This document shows, in pieces, positions 17,745-29,013 of a stretch of DNA of 64,000 bases (positions are counted from its first letter, which is position 1; the number at the start of each line of letters is the position of its first letter). The position numbers and the translations under genes are program-made. The stretch is from Cryomorpha ignava (GTDB taxonomy: Bacteria; Bacteroidota; Bacteroidia; Flavobacteriales_D; Cryomorphaceae), in NCBI RefSeq assembly GCF_010686655.1, contig NZ_JAAGVY010000006.1:62001-126000 (forward strand), written 5' to 3'. Under the pieces are notes generated by a model that saw only the letters and a program-made list of their open reading frames with translations, was not told where the DNA came from and searched no databases.

Positions 17745-19916
17745 CTATTTCTCAAGGATTAGTTTTGCTGACGCCAAAACACCACTAATCAATTCTGATT
17801 GAAGGACATAAACCCCAGATTTAAATGGAGTAAGATCGAGCAAATACGCTTCGTCGATTGAAAAATTATCTGACTTTTGCAGAATCAGCCTACCCGCAAT
17901 ATCAAATATGCGAATAGATTTTATAGGATCGTTTTTGCTTTGTATATAAAATTGCCCGCCCGATGGATTGGGATAAATAGCAAGAAATTCACTCGAATAA
18001 TCTGTTAAACCCACCGTACTCTGAAACGGTGTAGTAAGCGTGGCGAAAGCATCAACCTTTCCATAGCCGAATTGATTTCCCGGAAGGATGCCTGTAAACA
18101 TATCTGCCAAGGCATTGTCAATAATTGCATTTTTAACCTCGAGCCAGCTCGCGGCAGAATCGCGCGAAAAATAAAGACCAGCCACTCCTGCTACCACCGG
18201 CGATGCCAGCGATGTTCCTCCATTTATATAGTGCATCCCGTCTTGGGCTACCTTTTCGGGATTGATATTGATCCATGAGTTTAACGTTGCTATTCGGCCG
18301 GCGCTTAAAGTATGATCGCCGCTTGCAGCAATATCCGGTTTTTGCCTGTTATCGCGCGTTGGCCCGCGGCTGCAATTTATTGAAATGGCGCCGGGAGTGC
18401 TGCTTACAACCGTTTCTTCGCCCAAGTAATTAATCCATGAATTGCGGTTTACGTAATTTCCTACTGTGATTACTTTATCAGAACAAACCCATGAGTTTAC
18501 GATTGTCTTTTTGTTATCTGGCAATTTGTAATGCACCATCGCCGGATAAGTTCCGGCATCGGGAAGGTTTGTTTGCACAATTTCGGAAGTACCAAAAGGT
18601 GCATGACTCCAGCAATCAAATTTCCCACCACCTGTAGTTGCAAATCGCCATAAGTATTGATTGCTGAATGGTTGAGTAACCTGCACTTGAATTTGATATT
18701 GTGCTCCACGCAGCCCTATCCAGGTATCAACAATACCCAGCATAGCTTCCTGATAAAAAATTGTATCGGTAATAATTGTATTCACATTTTCGGTGGCCGT
18801 TCTCCATCCTGAATATCCCTTAAAGCTAAATGCCGGCACAGTGAGATCGGCACCAATTGCGAATGAAGTGGAGTTAAAATCAACGGTATCTGCCCACAAT
18901 TCAAAATAGACTGCTTGAGCCGAACTATTGTATTTAAACCAGGTAAAGGTTGTATCAACTTCCGGAATATCGTAAGCGAGGTGGTAATTTCCAAGGTTTC
19001 CACTATTTCCGGCGGCAGCCACAATAGCCCTTCCGGGAGATGCCTCGAGCAATTGATCTGTAAAAAGGGTTGACGCATCAAGCCCGTCATGCGAACCGAA
19101 ATAATCGCCGAGACTTAGATTAACTACTGCAGGTTTGCCTAGAGCTTCCGCTTTCGCGAAAATAAAATCTATCGCATCAGCAACAGTTGCCGACCAATTG
19201 GGATGATTAAAATCTGACGAAATCATAATTATATCGGCATTTGGAGCCACACCGGCAAATTGGCCAGTGGCATTGCCGTTGCCCGCTCCCACGCCTACAA
19301 CAGTTGATCCATGTCCGTAGAAGGAGGCCTGATCATCGTGGCCGGATATTTCCAAATTAATGTCTTCGGAATTCCATTCCTGCCCGTATCCATAGGGTTG
19401 GGGAACTCTGAATGGAATCGTTTCACCCTGCGTTTGATCCCACAGCGCAATTACACGCGTGGTGCCATCTTCATTTTGAAAATCGGGATGCGCCAGCTCA
19501 ATACCGGTATCAATAAAGCCCATTATTACATCGTCGCCAAGGTAGGCTTGTGGCAAAGGTGATGCACCCAGGTGAACCGGTATTACATTGTTATTTGCAA
19601 GCATTACCTCATTGAGTACCTGGGGGATGGAAGCAGAAAATTCAATAAACTCCAAGCCCTCAAGCTCGTTGAGCATAGAAATTTTTGAAGCCGGAAGCGA
19701 ACAAGCCAAAATATTGTTGAGCGTTCCCTTCACTCTGCCTTCATTGGTGCGCACAAAACTCACAAGCGAGCTGATCTCACCGCGCAAGTATAAATCTATA
19801 TGCTGCTCCGGAGCGAAAGTCTTAAGTTCTTTTTGAAGTTCAATAGACATCAATTGTCTTTGCTGGGCAAGAAGCAGTGTGGGAAGAAGCAAAATAGCGA
19901 ATAGCAGTGATTTCAT
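17745..19916 (-). CDS. Secreted S8 (subtilisin-like) peptidase with T9SS type A sorting domain
   Basis: A 723-residue exported serine protease. Signal peptide 1-17 (LLPTLLLAQ). The catalytic triad is Asp136 in FIDTGIELAHPDF, His202 in YGHGSTVVGVGAG and Ser569 in GTSLASPVVAGVAG. The His motif is unusual: the usual second His of HGTHVAG is replaced. A roughly 250-residue segment between His and Ser holds a lectin-like or jelly-roll insertion. From about residue 647 a type A T9SS sorting domain follows (IYPNPSGG, IRIFDIAGRLI, LLDLTPFKSGVYVLQ), cleaved after export. The likely role is extracellular protein degradation. Confidence 0.92.
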   Translation of the reverse strand: MKSLLFAILLLPTLLLAQQRQLMSIELQKELKTFAPEQHIDLYLRGEISSLVSFVRTNEGRVKGTLNNILACSLPASKISMLNELEGLEFIEFSASIPQVLNEVMLANNNVIPVHLGASPLPQAYLGDDVIMGFIDTGIELAHPDFQNEDGTTRVIALWDQTQGETIPFRVPQPYGYGQEWNSEDINLEISGHDDQASFYGHGSTVVGVGAGNGNATGQFAGVAPNADIIMISSDFNHPNWSATVADAIDFIFAKAEALGKPAVVNLSLGDYFGSHDGLDASTLFTDQLLEASPGRAIVAAAGNSGNLGNYHLAYDIPEVDTTFTWFKYNSSAQAVYFELWADTVDFNSTSFAIGADLTVPAFSFKGYSGWRTATENVNTIITDTIFYQEAMLGIVDTWIGLRGAQYQIQVQVTQPFSNQYLWRFATTGGGKFDCWSHAPFGTSEIVQTNLPDAGTYPAMVHYKLPDNKKTIVNSWVCSDKVITVGNYVNRNSWINYLGEETVVSSTPGAISINCSRGPTRDNRQKPDIAASGDHTLSAGRIATLNSWININPEKVAQDGMHYINGGTSLASPVVAGVAGLYFSRDSAASWLEVKNAIIDNALADMFTGILPGNQFGYGKVDAFATLTTPFQSTVGLTDYSSEFLAIYPNPSGGQFYIQSKNDPIKSIRIFDIAGRLILQKSDNFSIDEAYLLDLTPFKSGVYVLQSELISGVLASAKLILEK

Positions 19917-19940
19917 ACGGCGAGAAAATAGTTCATTTGT

Positions 19941-20393
19941 TTATGCAAGGTACTGATAATCGGGTAGATCTTCCAAAAAATTAAGTTTTTTAGCAATCAT
20001 ATCCAGTTTGAGGTAATAATGCTGTAGGCCATTGGTTACTGCAAAATAAGGCACTTCCATTTCAGTATTGTAACGGGCTATTTGATAGAAAGTTTCGCGT
20101 GTAATTACTACTGTGGGGGCTTTGCATTCAATAAGCATAAGCGGAGCTCCATGCCGGTCTGCTACAAGTGCATCATAGCGCCCTTTTCTTTGGTGGTGGG
20201 CGACACCCCCTTCTATTTTAAACAATCCGGGAGGAAAACCCTTTTCTAAAATAAGAAATTGAATAAAATGTTGGCGAACCCATTCTTCGGGAGTTAGAAT
20301 CAAGTATTTTCGCCGTACCGGATCAAAAATCTTATGTTTACCGGATTCTTCTTTGATCTTAAACGGATATGTTGGGAGATTTAATGCTTGCAT
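19941..20393 (-). CDS. HsdR N-terminal-type PD-(D/E)XK nuclease-fold protein
   Basis: A stand-alone 150-residue protein matching the N-terminal domain of type I restriction R subunits. The PD-(D/E)XK core is visible as Asp74 in GRYDALV and Glu89-Cys-Lys91 in LIECKAP, with a downstream QIARYN motif. No helicase, specificity or methylase gene is nearby, so this is not a restriction system; Bacteroidota genomes commonly carry such an orphan near holA (recalled). Nuclease activity and target are unknown. It is divergent from the AMP nucleosidase gene, with a TAATTTTGC box only six bases before the ATG. Confidence 0.8.
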   Translation of the reverse strand: MQALNLPTYPFKIKEESGKHKIFDPVRRKYLILTPEEWVRQHFIQFLILEKGFPPGLFKIEGGVAHHQRKGRYDALVADRHGAPLMLIECKAPTVVITRETFYQIARYNTEMEVPYFAVTNGLQHYYLKLDMIAKKLNFLEDLPDYQYLA

Positions 20394-20398
20394 TTAGC

Positions 20399-20407
20399 GC
20401 AAAATTA
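20399..20407 (-). promoter_or_regulatory. TAnnTTTG promoter box very close to the HsdR_N-type gene
   Basis: Minus-strand TAATTTTGC matches the consensus and ends five bases before the start codon, implying a nearly leaderless mRNA if used. Confidence 0.45.
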
Positions 20408-20489
20408 GTTCATTGCGGGCTAATAAGGAGAGATTGATATAGAAAATCTGATTTTGAAAAGACAATTCTGAAAATTGAAAAAAATATAT

Positions 20490-21260
20490 ATGAAGACAAA
20501 AAAAGATATAGTAGAGAATTGGCTACCGCGATATACAGGGGTTGAGCTTCACGAATTTGGAGATTATATTTTGCTTACCAATTTTGATAATTATGTAGAG
20601 CGATTTGCAGAGCTTCACAAAGTTGAAGTACGTGGCAAGGATAGGCCTATGATGAGTGCCCACACCGGCGACCTAAGCATAATAAACTTTAGTATGGGCA
20701 GTGCTATGGCCGCAACGATTATGGATCTACTCAGCGCTATAAAGCCAAAAGCGGTTTTATTTTTAGGAAAATGTGGCGGTCTAAAAAAGAAAAACAAAGT
20801 AGGCGATTTTATTTTGCCAATTGCTGCAATTCGCGGCGAGGGAACCAGCCATGATTATTTACCTGCAGAAATTCCGGCCTTGCCTTCGTTTATGCTTCAG
20901 CGTGCAGTTTCTACTACTATTCGCGATATGGGAATGGACTATTGGACGGGTACAGTTTACACCACCAACAGGCGGGTATGGGAACACGACGAGAAGTTTA
21001 AAAAATATTTGCGAAAAACGCGATGTATGGCCATTGATATGGAAACAGCTACTATTTTTGTAGTCGGATTTGCAAACAAAATTCCAACAGGTGCCATGCT
21101 TTTGGTTTCAGATCAACCAATGATTCCCGAAGGTGTAAAAACATCGGAAAGTGATAAAAAAGTATCGGGCGCTTATGTAGAAACACACTTAAAACTTGGA
21201 ATCGGCGCTATGAAAGAAATTGCGATGGACGGCCGATCAGTAAAACACTTGAAATTTTAA
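20490..21260 (+). CDS. amn: AMP nucleosidase
   Basis: Hydrolyses AMP to adenine and ribose 5-phosphate, a purine-pool control step. The 256-residue protein is the short form, lacking the N-terminal domain of the E. coli enzyme. It has the phosphorylase-like fold: MSAHTG and INFSMGS, LGKCGGLKKK for phosphate binding, IDMETATIF with the nucleoside-binding Met-Glu, and LLVSDQPM with the catalytic-type Asp. ATG at 20490 (MKTKKDIVENWLPRY) is preferred over an in-frame TTG five codons upstream. The stop is immediately followed by the holA ATG with no gap, so the two are probably co-transcribed. Confidence 0.88.
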   Translation: MKTKKDIVENWLPRYTGVELHEFGDYILLTNFDNYVERFAELHKVEVRGKDRPMMSAHTGDLSIINFSMGSAMAATIMDLLSAIKPKAVLFLGKCGGLKKKNKVGDFILPIAAIRGEGTSHDYLPAEIPALPSFMLQRAVSTTIRDMGMDYWTGTVYTTNRRVWEHDEKFKKYLRKTRCMAIDMETATIFVVGFANKIPTGAMLLVSDQPMIPEGVKTSESDKKVSGAYVETHLKLGIGAMKEIAMDGRSVKHLKF

Positions 21261-22265
21261 ATGTCACACACGAAAATACTCGCTGACCTAAAGCAGAAAA
21301 AATACGCTCCTGTTTATCTTTTTGATGGAGAAGAACCCTATTTTGTTGATCTTCTAAGCGATTATATTTCAAAAAATGTATTGAGCGAAGCCGAACAGGA
21401 ATTCAATCAATCCATTCTATACGGGCAAGATGTGAGCCCCGAAGAAATTGTACCCATCGTTAAGCGCTATCCTATGATGGCCGAATATCAGGTGATAATT
21501 GTCCGTGAAGCTCAGAACTGGAGAAACTTTGAAGCTTTAGAATCGCTGGTTAAGAATCCGGTAAAGACCAGTATCCTGGTAATTAATATCAAAGGAAAAA
21601 AGCTGGATGGGCGAAGCAATTTTTCGAAACTGATAAAAAAACACGGAGTTTATTTTAATAGTCCTTTACTTAAGGACACGATGATTCCATCATGGATAAA
21701 CAGTTACTGCGCCTCGCGAAAAATCGCGATTGAGCCGCAAGCGGTTGCTTTACTAAGTGAAAACATAGGGACCAATCTGAGCAACTTGATCAATGCACTC
21801 GAAAAGCTGGAAATTCTCGTTCCAAGAGGTGAGAATATAACCGCCGATTCTGTTTCAAAACACATTGGTATCAGCAAAGACTTCAATATTTTTGAACTTC
21901 AAAAGGCCATTGGACTGCGCAATGATTATAAGTCGCTTTTTATCGCCAATTATTACGCAAATAATCAAAAAGATCATCACGTAATAATGGTGGCTTCGGG
22001 CTTATACCGTTACTTTACTAAACTCATCACTTACCATTCGTTGGTGAAAGATACCGATAAGCAAAGTCTCGCAAAAGCCATGGGGATACATCCTTACTTT
22101 ATGCCCGATTACCAGCAAGCCGCCCACAATTACAACTCAGGGCATATTGTTGCCATACTTGATATTCTTTACGACATAGACTTAAAGTCAAAAGGTGTAA
22201 AGGCCACAGGAAGTAATTCGGGCGAGCTGGTAAAAGAAATGGTAAGCAGAATATTACGTGCATAG
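21261..22265 (+). CDS. holA: DNA polymerase III delta subunit (clamp loader)
   Basis: The subunit that opens the beta clamp during replication. At 334 residues it matches HolA in length and pattern: YAPVYLFDGEEPYFVD at the N-terminus (the AAA-like P-loop position is degenerate, as expected for delta), QNWRNFEAL, and the C-terminal collar domain with NIFELQKAIG, LYRYFTKL and a late LDIDLKSKG-like motif (YDIDLKSKGVKATG). It directly follows amn. In other Bacteroidota an HsdR_N-type gene is often divergent to this pair, as here. Confidence 0.9.
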   Translation: MSHTKILADLKQKKYAPVYLFDGEEPYFVDLLSDYISKNVLSEAEQEFNQSILYGQDVSPEEIVPIVKRYPMMAEYQVIIVREAQNWRNFEALESLVKNPVKTSILVINIKGKKLDGRSNFSKLIKKHGVYFNSPLLKDTMIPSWINSYCASRKIAIEPQAVALLSENIGTNLSNLINALEKLEILVPRGENITADSVSKHIGISKDFNIFELQKAIGLRNDYKSLFIANYYANNQKDHHVIMVASGLYRYFTKLITYHSLVKDTDKQSLAKAMGIHPYFMPDYQQAAHNYNSGHIVAILDILYDIDLKSKGVKATGSNSGELVKEMVSRILRA

Positions 22266-22381
22266 CCATCATAGATTTACAGGAATTTAAGCTTTAGCGC
22301 TGCCATGTTAAATACAGTTTCCTGAAATAGCAGGTAGATTTTATGTTTACCTTAGCGGCCTTTTGAAATAAAAAGAATTAC

Positions 22382-24736
22382 ATGAAAGGAATTTTATTAG
22401 CCATTACACTTTGTTTATCAGCCCTTTCGGGGATATTTGCTCAGCCGGGAACTATTCGCGGATTTGTTTATGAAGAAGAATCAGGCGAAGCAGTAATTTT
22501 TACCAATGTTTATCTTGCCGGCACCTCGCTTGGCGCTTCTACTGATGTTAATGGCTATTTTTCTATCACCAACATTCCCGAAGGAGCTTATACTCTTGAA
22601 GTAAAATATTTGGGTTACGAAACTTTGCAAAAACAAGTTGACATTTCGGGCGATAGAATTATTACCGAAAAGCTCTTTCTCAAAAAATCGAGCATTCAAA
22701 TGCAAGCGGTTGAAATTTCTGCTGAAAAGCAAGAAAAGCAAACCAATGTTACCATGTCGGTTACCAAAGCCACTCCCAAAGATATTAAAATGATCCCCAC
22801 TATTGGTGGTACTGCCGATTTAGCACAGTACTTACAGGTTGTACCAGGGGTAATTTTTACAGGAGATCAAGGTGGACAGCTATACATTCGCGGAGGCTCT
22901 CCGGTTCAAAACAAAGTACTGCTTGACGGGATGACCATTTACAATCCCTTTCACAGCATTGGGTTGTTTTCCGTTTTTGACACAGAGCTTATCAGGAATG
23001 CCGATATTTATACCGGAGGTTTTGGAGCCGAGTACGGCGGCAGAATTTCTTCTGTTATGGACATTACCATGCGCGATGGCAACAAGCGTCGCTTTTCCGG
23101 AAAAGTAGGCGCCAGCACTTTTGGAGCAAATGTACTTTTAGAAGGCCCCATTAAGCGTCAAACAAATGAAGGGAAAAGTTCATCATCATTCGTTTTTTCA
23201 GCAAAGCATTCTTATCTTGATCAAAGTTCAAAGCTTCTTTACGACTATGTAGATGAAGACGGGCTTCCATTCAGCTTTACCGACCTTTATGGAAAAGTTT
23301 CCTTTAATGCCTCGACCGGTAGTAAATTCAGCCTTTTTGGCTTTAACTATACTGATGCTACAACATTTCAGGAAACCAGCAGCCTGGATTGGAACTCTAC
23401 AGGTGGAGGGCTCAACTTTGTTCTTGTTCCCGAAGGCAGCCCCGTACTTGTAGAAGGACAATTTAATATAAGCGACTATAAGATAACGCTTTTAGAGCAA
23501 AATACCGCATCAAACGCCAACGATGCCAATGCAACACCAACCTTTCTAAGGCCGAGAACATCAGGCATAAACAGCTTTAACTTTGGAATTAACTTCAAAT
23601 ATTTTAGTGGTGACAACGAATTTAAATACGGAGTTGACATAACCGGATTTGGAACCGATCTTTCATTCTATACTGGGCTTGGTGAGCTCATTCAACAAGA
23701 AAAGAACAGTACAGAACTTGCGGGATTTGCAACCTATAAATTCAAGGTCAATAATCTGATTTTAGACTTGGGTTTCAGAGCGCAGTACTATTCTTCACTC
23801 CGCGTTTTCAAACCGGAACCTCGTATTGGAGTAAAGTATAATATCACCAAAGATTTCAGATTAAAAGCTGCTGGTGGGCTCTATTCTCAAAACCTGATTA
23901 GCACAACCTCCGACCGCGATATTGTAAGTCTCTTTTACGGATTTTTAGTAGCTCCCGAAGATATACAGAATGAGTTTTTGAAGGAAGACGGTACTGTGCG
24001 CGACGTTAATAATCCCTTGCAAACAGCGTATCACGTTATAGCAGGTGCAGAGTACGATTTAACAGATCGCATTAGTGTAAACTTAGAAGGGTATTACAAA
24101 AACTTCAATCAAATTACCAATATAAACAGGAATAAAATTTACAGCAAAAACGACCCTACTGCACCAGATATTCTGAAAAACGACTTTATAATTGAAAGCG
24201 GAGAGGCACGCGGTGTGGATTTCACCTTTAAATACGAAGATAAAAAGTATTATCTCTGGGCCGTGTACTCACTTGCCGATGTGGATAGGTGGGATGGCGT
24301 AAAATCTTACAATCCTATCTTTGACCGCCGACACAATATAAACCTACTGGCATCGCGTCGTTTTGGAAAACGACTTGACTGGGAGGTGAATTTCAGATGG
24401 AATTACGGAAGTGGTTTTCCATTTACTCAAAATCAGGGATTCTATCTGCGGGAAACGCTACAAGACGATATCAATACCGACATTACTGAATCAAATTCAA
24501 ACAATGTAGAAATTCAATATGCCGGATTAAATCAGGGCAAACTTCCTGACTATAGCCGTCTTGACTTCACCGTTAAAAAGACCTTTGAATTTTCGGAGTA
24601 CTCAAAGATCGAAGCGAGTATAAGCGTTACAAATGTTTACAACCGCGAAAATATTTTTTATGTTGATCGCGTAACGTCAGAGCGGATTAATCAACTGCCA
24701 ATTCTACCGAGTTTCGGGTTTTTGTATAGTTTTTAA
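22382..24736 (+). CDS. TonB-dependent receptor with CarboxypepD_reg-like domain
   Basis: A 784-residue outer-membrane active transporter. Signal peptide 1-20 (LSGIFAQ). Residues about 23-105 form a carboxypeptidase-D regulatory-like beta-sandwich (GTIRGFVYEEESGEA...TDVNGYFSITNIPEGAYTLEVKYLGY). The plug follows, with IRGGSPVQNKVLLDGMTIYN, GLFSVFD and GGFGAEYGGRISSVMDI. The rest is the 22-strand barrel, ending in an aromatic residue (GFLYSF). No SusD-like gene follows, so it is not a polysaccharide-utilisation pair; the ligand cannot be told. It is transcribed alone. Confidence 0.92.
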   Translation: MKGILLAITLCLSALSGIFAQPGTIRGFVYEEESGEAVIFTNVYLAGTSLGASTDVNGYFSITNIPEGAYTLEVKYLGYETLQKQVDISGDRIITEKLFLKKSSIQMQAVEISAEKQEKQTNVTMSVTKATPKDIKMIPTIGGTADLAQYLQVVPGVIFTGDQGGQLYIRGGSPVQNKVLLDGMTIYNPFHSIGLFSVFDTELIRNADIYTGGFGAEYGGRISSVMDITMRDGNKRRFSGKVGASTFGANVLLEGPIKRQTNEGKSSSSFVFSAKHSYLDQSSKLLYDYVDEDGLPFSFTDLYGKVSFNASTGSKFSLFGFNYTDATTFQETSSLDWNSTGGGLNFVLVPEGSPVLVEGQFNISDYKITLLEQNTASNANDANATPTFLRPRTSGINSFNFGINFKYFSGDNEFKYGVDITGFGTDLSFYTGLGELIQQEKNSTELAGFATYKFKVNNLILDLGFRAQYYSSLRVFKPEPRIGVKYNITKDFRLKAAGGLYSQNLISTTSDRDIVSLFYGFLVAPEDIQNEFLKEDGTVRDVNNPLQTAYHVIAGAEYDLTDRISVNLEGYYKNFNQITNINRNKIYSKNDPTAPDILKNDFIIESGEARGVDFTFKYEDKKYYLWAVYSLADVDRWDGVKSYNPIFDRRHNINLLASRRFGKRLDWEVNFRWNYGSGFPFTQNQGFYLRETLQDDINTDITESNSNNVEIQYAGLNQGKLPDYSRLDFTVKKTFEFSEYSKIEASISVTNVYNRENIFYVDRVTSERINQLPILPSFGFLYSF

Positions 24737-24799
24737 TCGGTTTGATCGAAAAAAGCACTACTATTTTCACACTACGTTTCGGCGGATAGTGATTATTGC

Positions 24800-24807
24800 T
24801 AACTTTG
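24800..24807 (+). promoter_or_regulatory. TAnnTTTG promoter box of pyrG
   Basis: TAACTTTG matches the consensus and lies 34 bases before the pyrG ATG. Confidence 0.6.
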
Positions 24808-24817
24808 TTCCCCGTAG

Positions 24818-26467
<1,650 letters not shown>

Positions 26468-26518
26468 AATCATTTTAGCCGTTTATCCAATAAACTTTGT
26501 CTGCTGCCGTCAAGCGGT

Positions 26519-26526
26519 TATCTTTG
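26519..26526 (+). promoter_or_regulatory. TAnnTTTG promoter box of yidC
   Basis: TATCTTTG matches the consensus and ends 19 bases before the yidC ATG. Confidence 0.6.
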
Positions 26527-26545
26527 TCGCCTTAAATAATCAAGA

Positions 26546-28426
26546 ATGGATAAGAATTCCGTCATAGGCCTGGTGCTTATAGGCTTGCTACTTGTAGCAT
26601 ACACCATATATCAGCGCCCTAGTGATGTCGAAATTGCAGAACAAAAGCGACTTCAAGACAGCATAACAGCAGTACAGACTCAAATAGAAGCAGATAAAAC
26701 TGTTAATTCTTTCGAAAATACGCAAACGGAAGCTCCGGGTTTAGTTGACACTACAGAGGGTGATAGCCTAGGTGTGGCGGTTAAAAATGAGGCGCTTAAA
26801 TTAAAGTACGGAGTGCTTGCCGGCTCATCTGAAGGAACTGCCAGCGATGTGGAAATAACCACCGAGCTTCTGAAAATAAAATTTAGCAATAAAGGTGGAG
26901 TACCTGTTCGCGCAGAGCTAAAGGATTTTACCTCTTATGACTCTCTTCCGCTTATCCTTTTTGACGAGACAACGGCCAATCTCGGCATGGAGTTTACCTA
27001 TCCGTCTCTTGGTAATTTTAATACCCGCGATTTTTATTTTAAGTCAAATGCGGAAGATGAAAAGCTTAGCGGCGACGATGTTAAAGTACTGGTTTATGAG
27101 CTCACCCTCGGCGATGGCCGTAAAGTTGAAAACAGGTACACGATAAAAGGAAACAGCTACGACATTGGTTTCGAAACCAATTTGTACGATGCTGGTGGCG
27201 TTGTAACCTCTCCCAAAATAATTTGGGAAATGAGCTCCCTTCAAAATGAAAAAGGCATTGACATGGAGCGCAACAACTCCACCATTTTCTATAAAGAGCT
27301 TGATAATGGACGAGATTACCTAAGCGAAACCAGCGATGATACTGAAGAGATAGACGAAGAAAAATTGCAATGGCTTGCCTTTAAACAAGATTTCTTTTCG
27401 ACAATATTAATTGGTAATGCTCCTTTCGGGAAAGGTAGCAAGCTTGAAAGCTACCCCTATCCTGAAGAAAATGACAGCCTGTCGCAATATTTTAAAGCCA
27501 TTATTCCGCTTGAATCTAATGGATCTGGAACAGTGTTTAGTGCACAACTCTATATGGGGCCTAACGACTACAAGATTCTGAAAGAATACGGAATGGAGCT
27601 CGATAAGATTATAAACCTGGGCTGGGGAATCTTTGGTTGGGTTAACAAATACCTGGTTATTCCTATTTTCGACTGGCTAGGTTCCACCGGCTTATCTTAT
27701 GGAATCATTATTTTGATACTCACCCTTATCATTAAAATGATTTTGATGCCACTTACGTGGAAAAACTATTTGAGCAGTGCCAAGATGCGCGTTCTAAAAC
27801 CTGAAATTGAGGAGCTGAACGAAAAGCACAAGGATGCCGAGCCAATGAAAAAACAGCAGGCTACCATGGAGCTTTACCGCAAAACGGGTGTAAGCCCTTT
27901 TGCGGGTTGTATTCCAATGATTATTCAAATGCCGATTTTGTATGCCATGTTCCGGTTTTTTCCATCAAGCATTCAGCTACGCCACGAGCCTTTTCTCTGG
28001 GCAGATGACCTTTCGGCATACGATAGCATTGCCACCCTGCCTTTCAATATCCCAGCTTATGGCGATCATGTAAGTTTGTTTACGATTTTGATGTGTATCA
28101 GTACACTTATTTATACGGTGTACAACAGCAGTAATATGCCAACGCAGTCGCAGCCGGGAATGCCAAACATGAAAGTGATTATGTATATTTTCCCTTTCAT
28201 GATGTTGTTTTTCTTCAACGGGTTTGCATCAGGATTGAGTTATTACTATTTCCTTGCTAACGTAATTTCAATCTTCCAGATGATTGCAATAAAGAAGTTC
28301 TTTATTGATGAAGACAAGATTAAATTGCAAATAGCAGAGAATAAGAAAAAGAAAGGCAAAAAAGGTAAGTCTAAATTTCAGCGAAAGCTGGAAGATATGG
28401 CTAAACAACGTGGGATGAACACTTAA
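26546..28426 (+). CDS. yidC: Membrane protein insertase YidC
   Basis: Inserts and folds inner-membrane proteins alone or with Sec. The 626-residue protein is of Gram-negative form: N-terminal anchor (about 6-22), a long periplasmic beta-super-sandwich domain, then the conserved insertase core from about residue 365 (WGIFGWVNKYLVIPIFDWL, LTWKNYLSSAKMRVLKPEI, ATMELYRKTGVSPFAGCIPM, FFNGFASGLSYYYF). The C-terminal tail is strongly basic (KKKKGKKGKSK), as in family members that contact ribosomes. A lipoprotein gene starts two bases after the stop. Confidence 0.97.
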   Translation: MDKNSVIGLVLIGLLLVAYTIYQRPSDVEIAEQKRLQDSITAVQTQIEADKTVNSFENTQTEAPGLVDTTEGDSLGVAVKNEALKLKYGVLAGSSEGTASDVEITTELLKIKFSNKGGVPVRAELKDFTSYDSLPLILFDETTANLGMEFTYPSLGNFNTRDFYFKSNAEDEKLSGDDVKVLVYELTLGDGRKVENRYTIKGNSYDIGFETNLYDAGGVVTSPKIIWEMSSLQNEKGIDMERNNSTIFYKELDNGRDYLSETSDDTEEIDEEKLQWLAFKQDFFSTILIGNAPFGKGSKLESYPYPEENDSLSQYFKAIIPLESNGSGTVFSAQLYMGPNDYKILKEYGMELDKIINLGWGIFGWVNKYLVIPIFDWLGSTGLSYGIIILILTLIIKMILMPLTWKNYLSSAKMRVLKPEIEELNEKHKDAEPMKKQQATMELYRKTGVSPFAGCIPMIIQMPILYAMFRFFPSSIQLRHEPFLWADDLSAYDSIATLPFNIPAYGDHVSLFTILMCISTLIYTVYNSSNMPTQSQPGMPNMKVIMYIFPFMMLFFFNGFASGLSYYYFLANVISIFQMIAIKKFFIDEDKIKLQIAENKKKKGKKGKSKFQRKLEDMAKQRGMNT

Positions 28427-28428
28427 TT

Positions 28429-28956
28429 ATGAGATTTATACTTTTTCTCGCGGTACTGGCAACGACCATTAGCTGCAAAAATCATAAAAACACCGGAACA
28501 GAAGTTTCCGAAACGGATAGCTCAACGACCGACACAGTGGTGGTTTTGGTTGAGACACCGGTAGAACCAAAAGATAGTCTGGTTATAGCATTTGATAAAA
28601 CGCCTTGCTTTGGTCGATGTCCAACATATAAAGTTAAGGTATATGCAAGTGGATTTGCCATTTACGAAGGCATCAACTTTGCCGAAAAGATGGGTATGTA
28701 TTCAACCCGATTTAAGCCTTCTCAAATCGAGAATATTTATCAATCTGCACTTGAAATAGGTTATTTTGATTTGAAGAATGAATACAATGATCCATTAATC
28801 TCGGATTTGCCATCTACCATTTCGCGGATAAATTACAAAGCAAATGACCACCGTATAATGGCACGATACAATGTGCCCGAGAAGCTTAAAATCTTTCACG
28901 ACAACCTGGCGGTAACCTTGCTTGAAAAAGACTGGCAACCTTACAGCATCCGTTAA
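28429..28956 (+). CDS. DUF6438 lipoprotein
   Basis: A 175-residue predicted lipoprotein: signal MRFILFLAVLATTISC puts the lipobox Cys at residue 16. After a Ser/Thr-rich linker it carries the DUF6438 pattern IAFDKTPCFGRCPTYKVKVY followed by GFAIYEG. The paired cysteines of CFGRC could form a disulphide or bind metal; this is inference. Function is unknown. It starts two bases after yidC and is very probably co-transcribed, but a functional link is not shown. Confidence 0.78.
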   Translation: MRFILFLAVLATTISCKNHKNTGTEVSETDSSTTDTVVVLVETPVEPKDSLVIAFDKTPCFGRCPTYKVKVYASGFAIYEGINFAEKMGMYSTRFKPSQIENIYQSALEIGYFDLKNEYNDPLISDLPSTISRINYKANDHRIMARYNVPEKLKIFHDNLAVTLLEKDWQPYSIR

Positions 28957-29013
28957 AACAGCTTCTGCTTGATATCAGATGAGTGCTCTGTCTGTCCCGA
29001 AGTACTCCTGTTT

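Noticed and set aside
19941-20393. Type I restriction-modification system
   Set aside because: Only the N-terminal R-subunit domain is present; no helicase, methylase or specificity gene.
22382-24736. SusC of a polysaccharide-utilisation locus
   Set aside because: No SusD-like lipoprotein or glycoside hydrolase follows; pyrG does.
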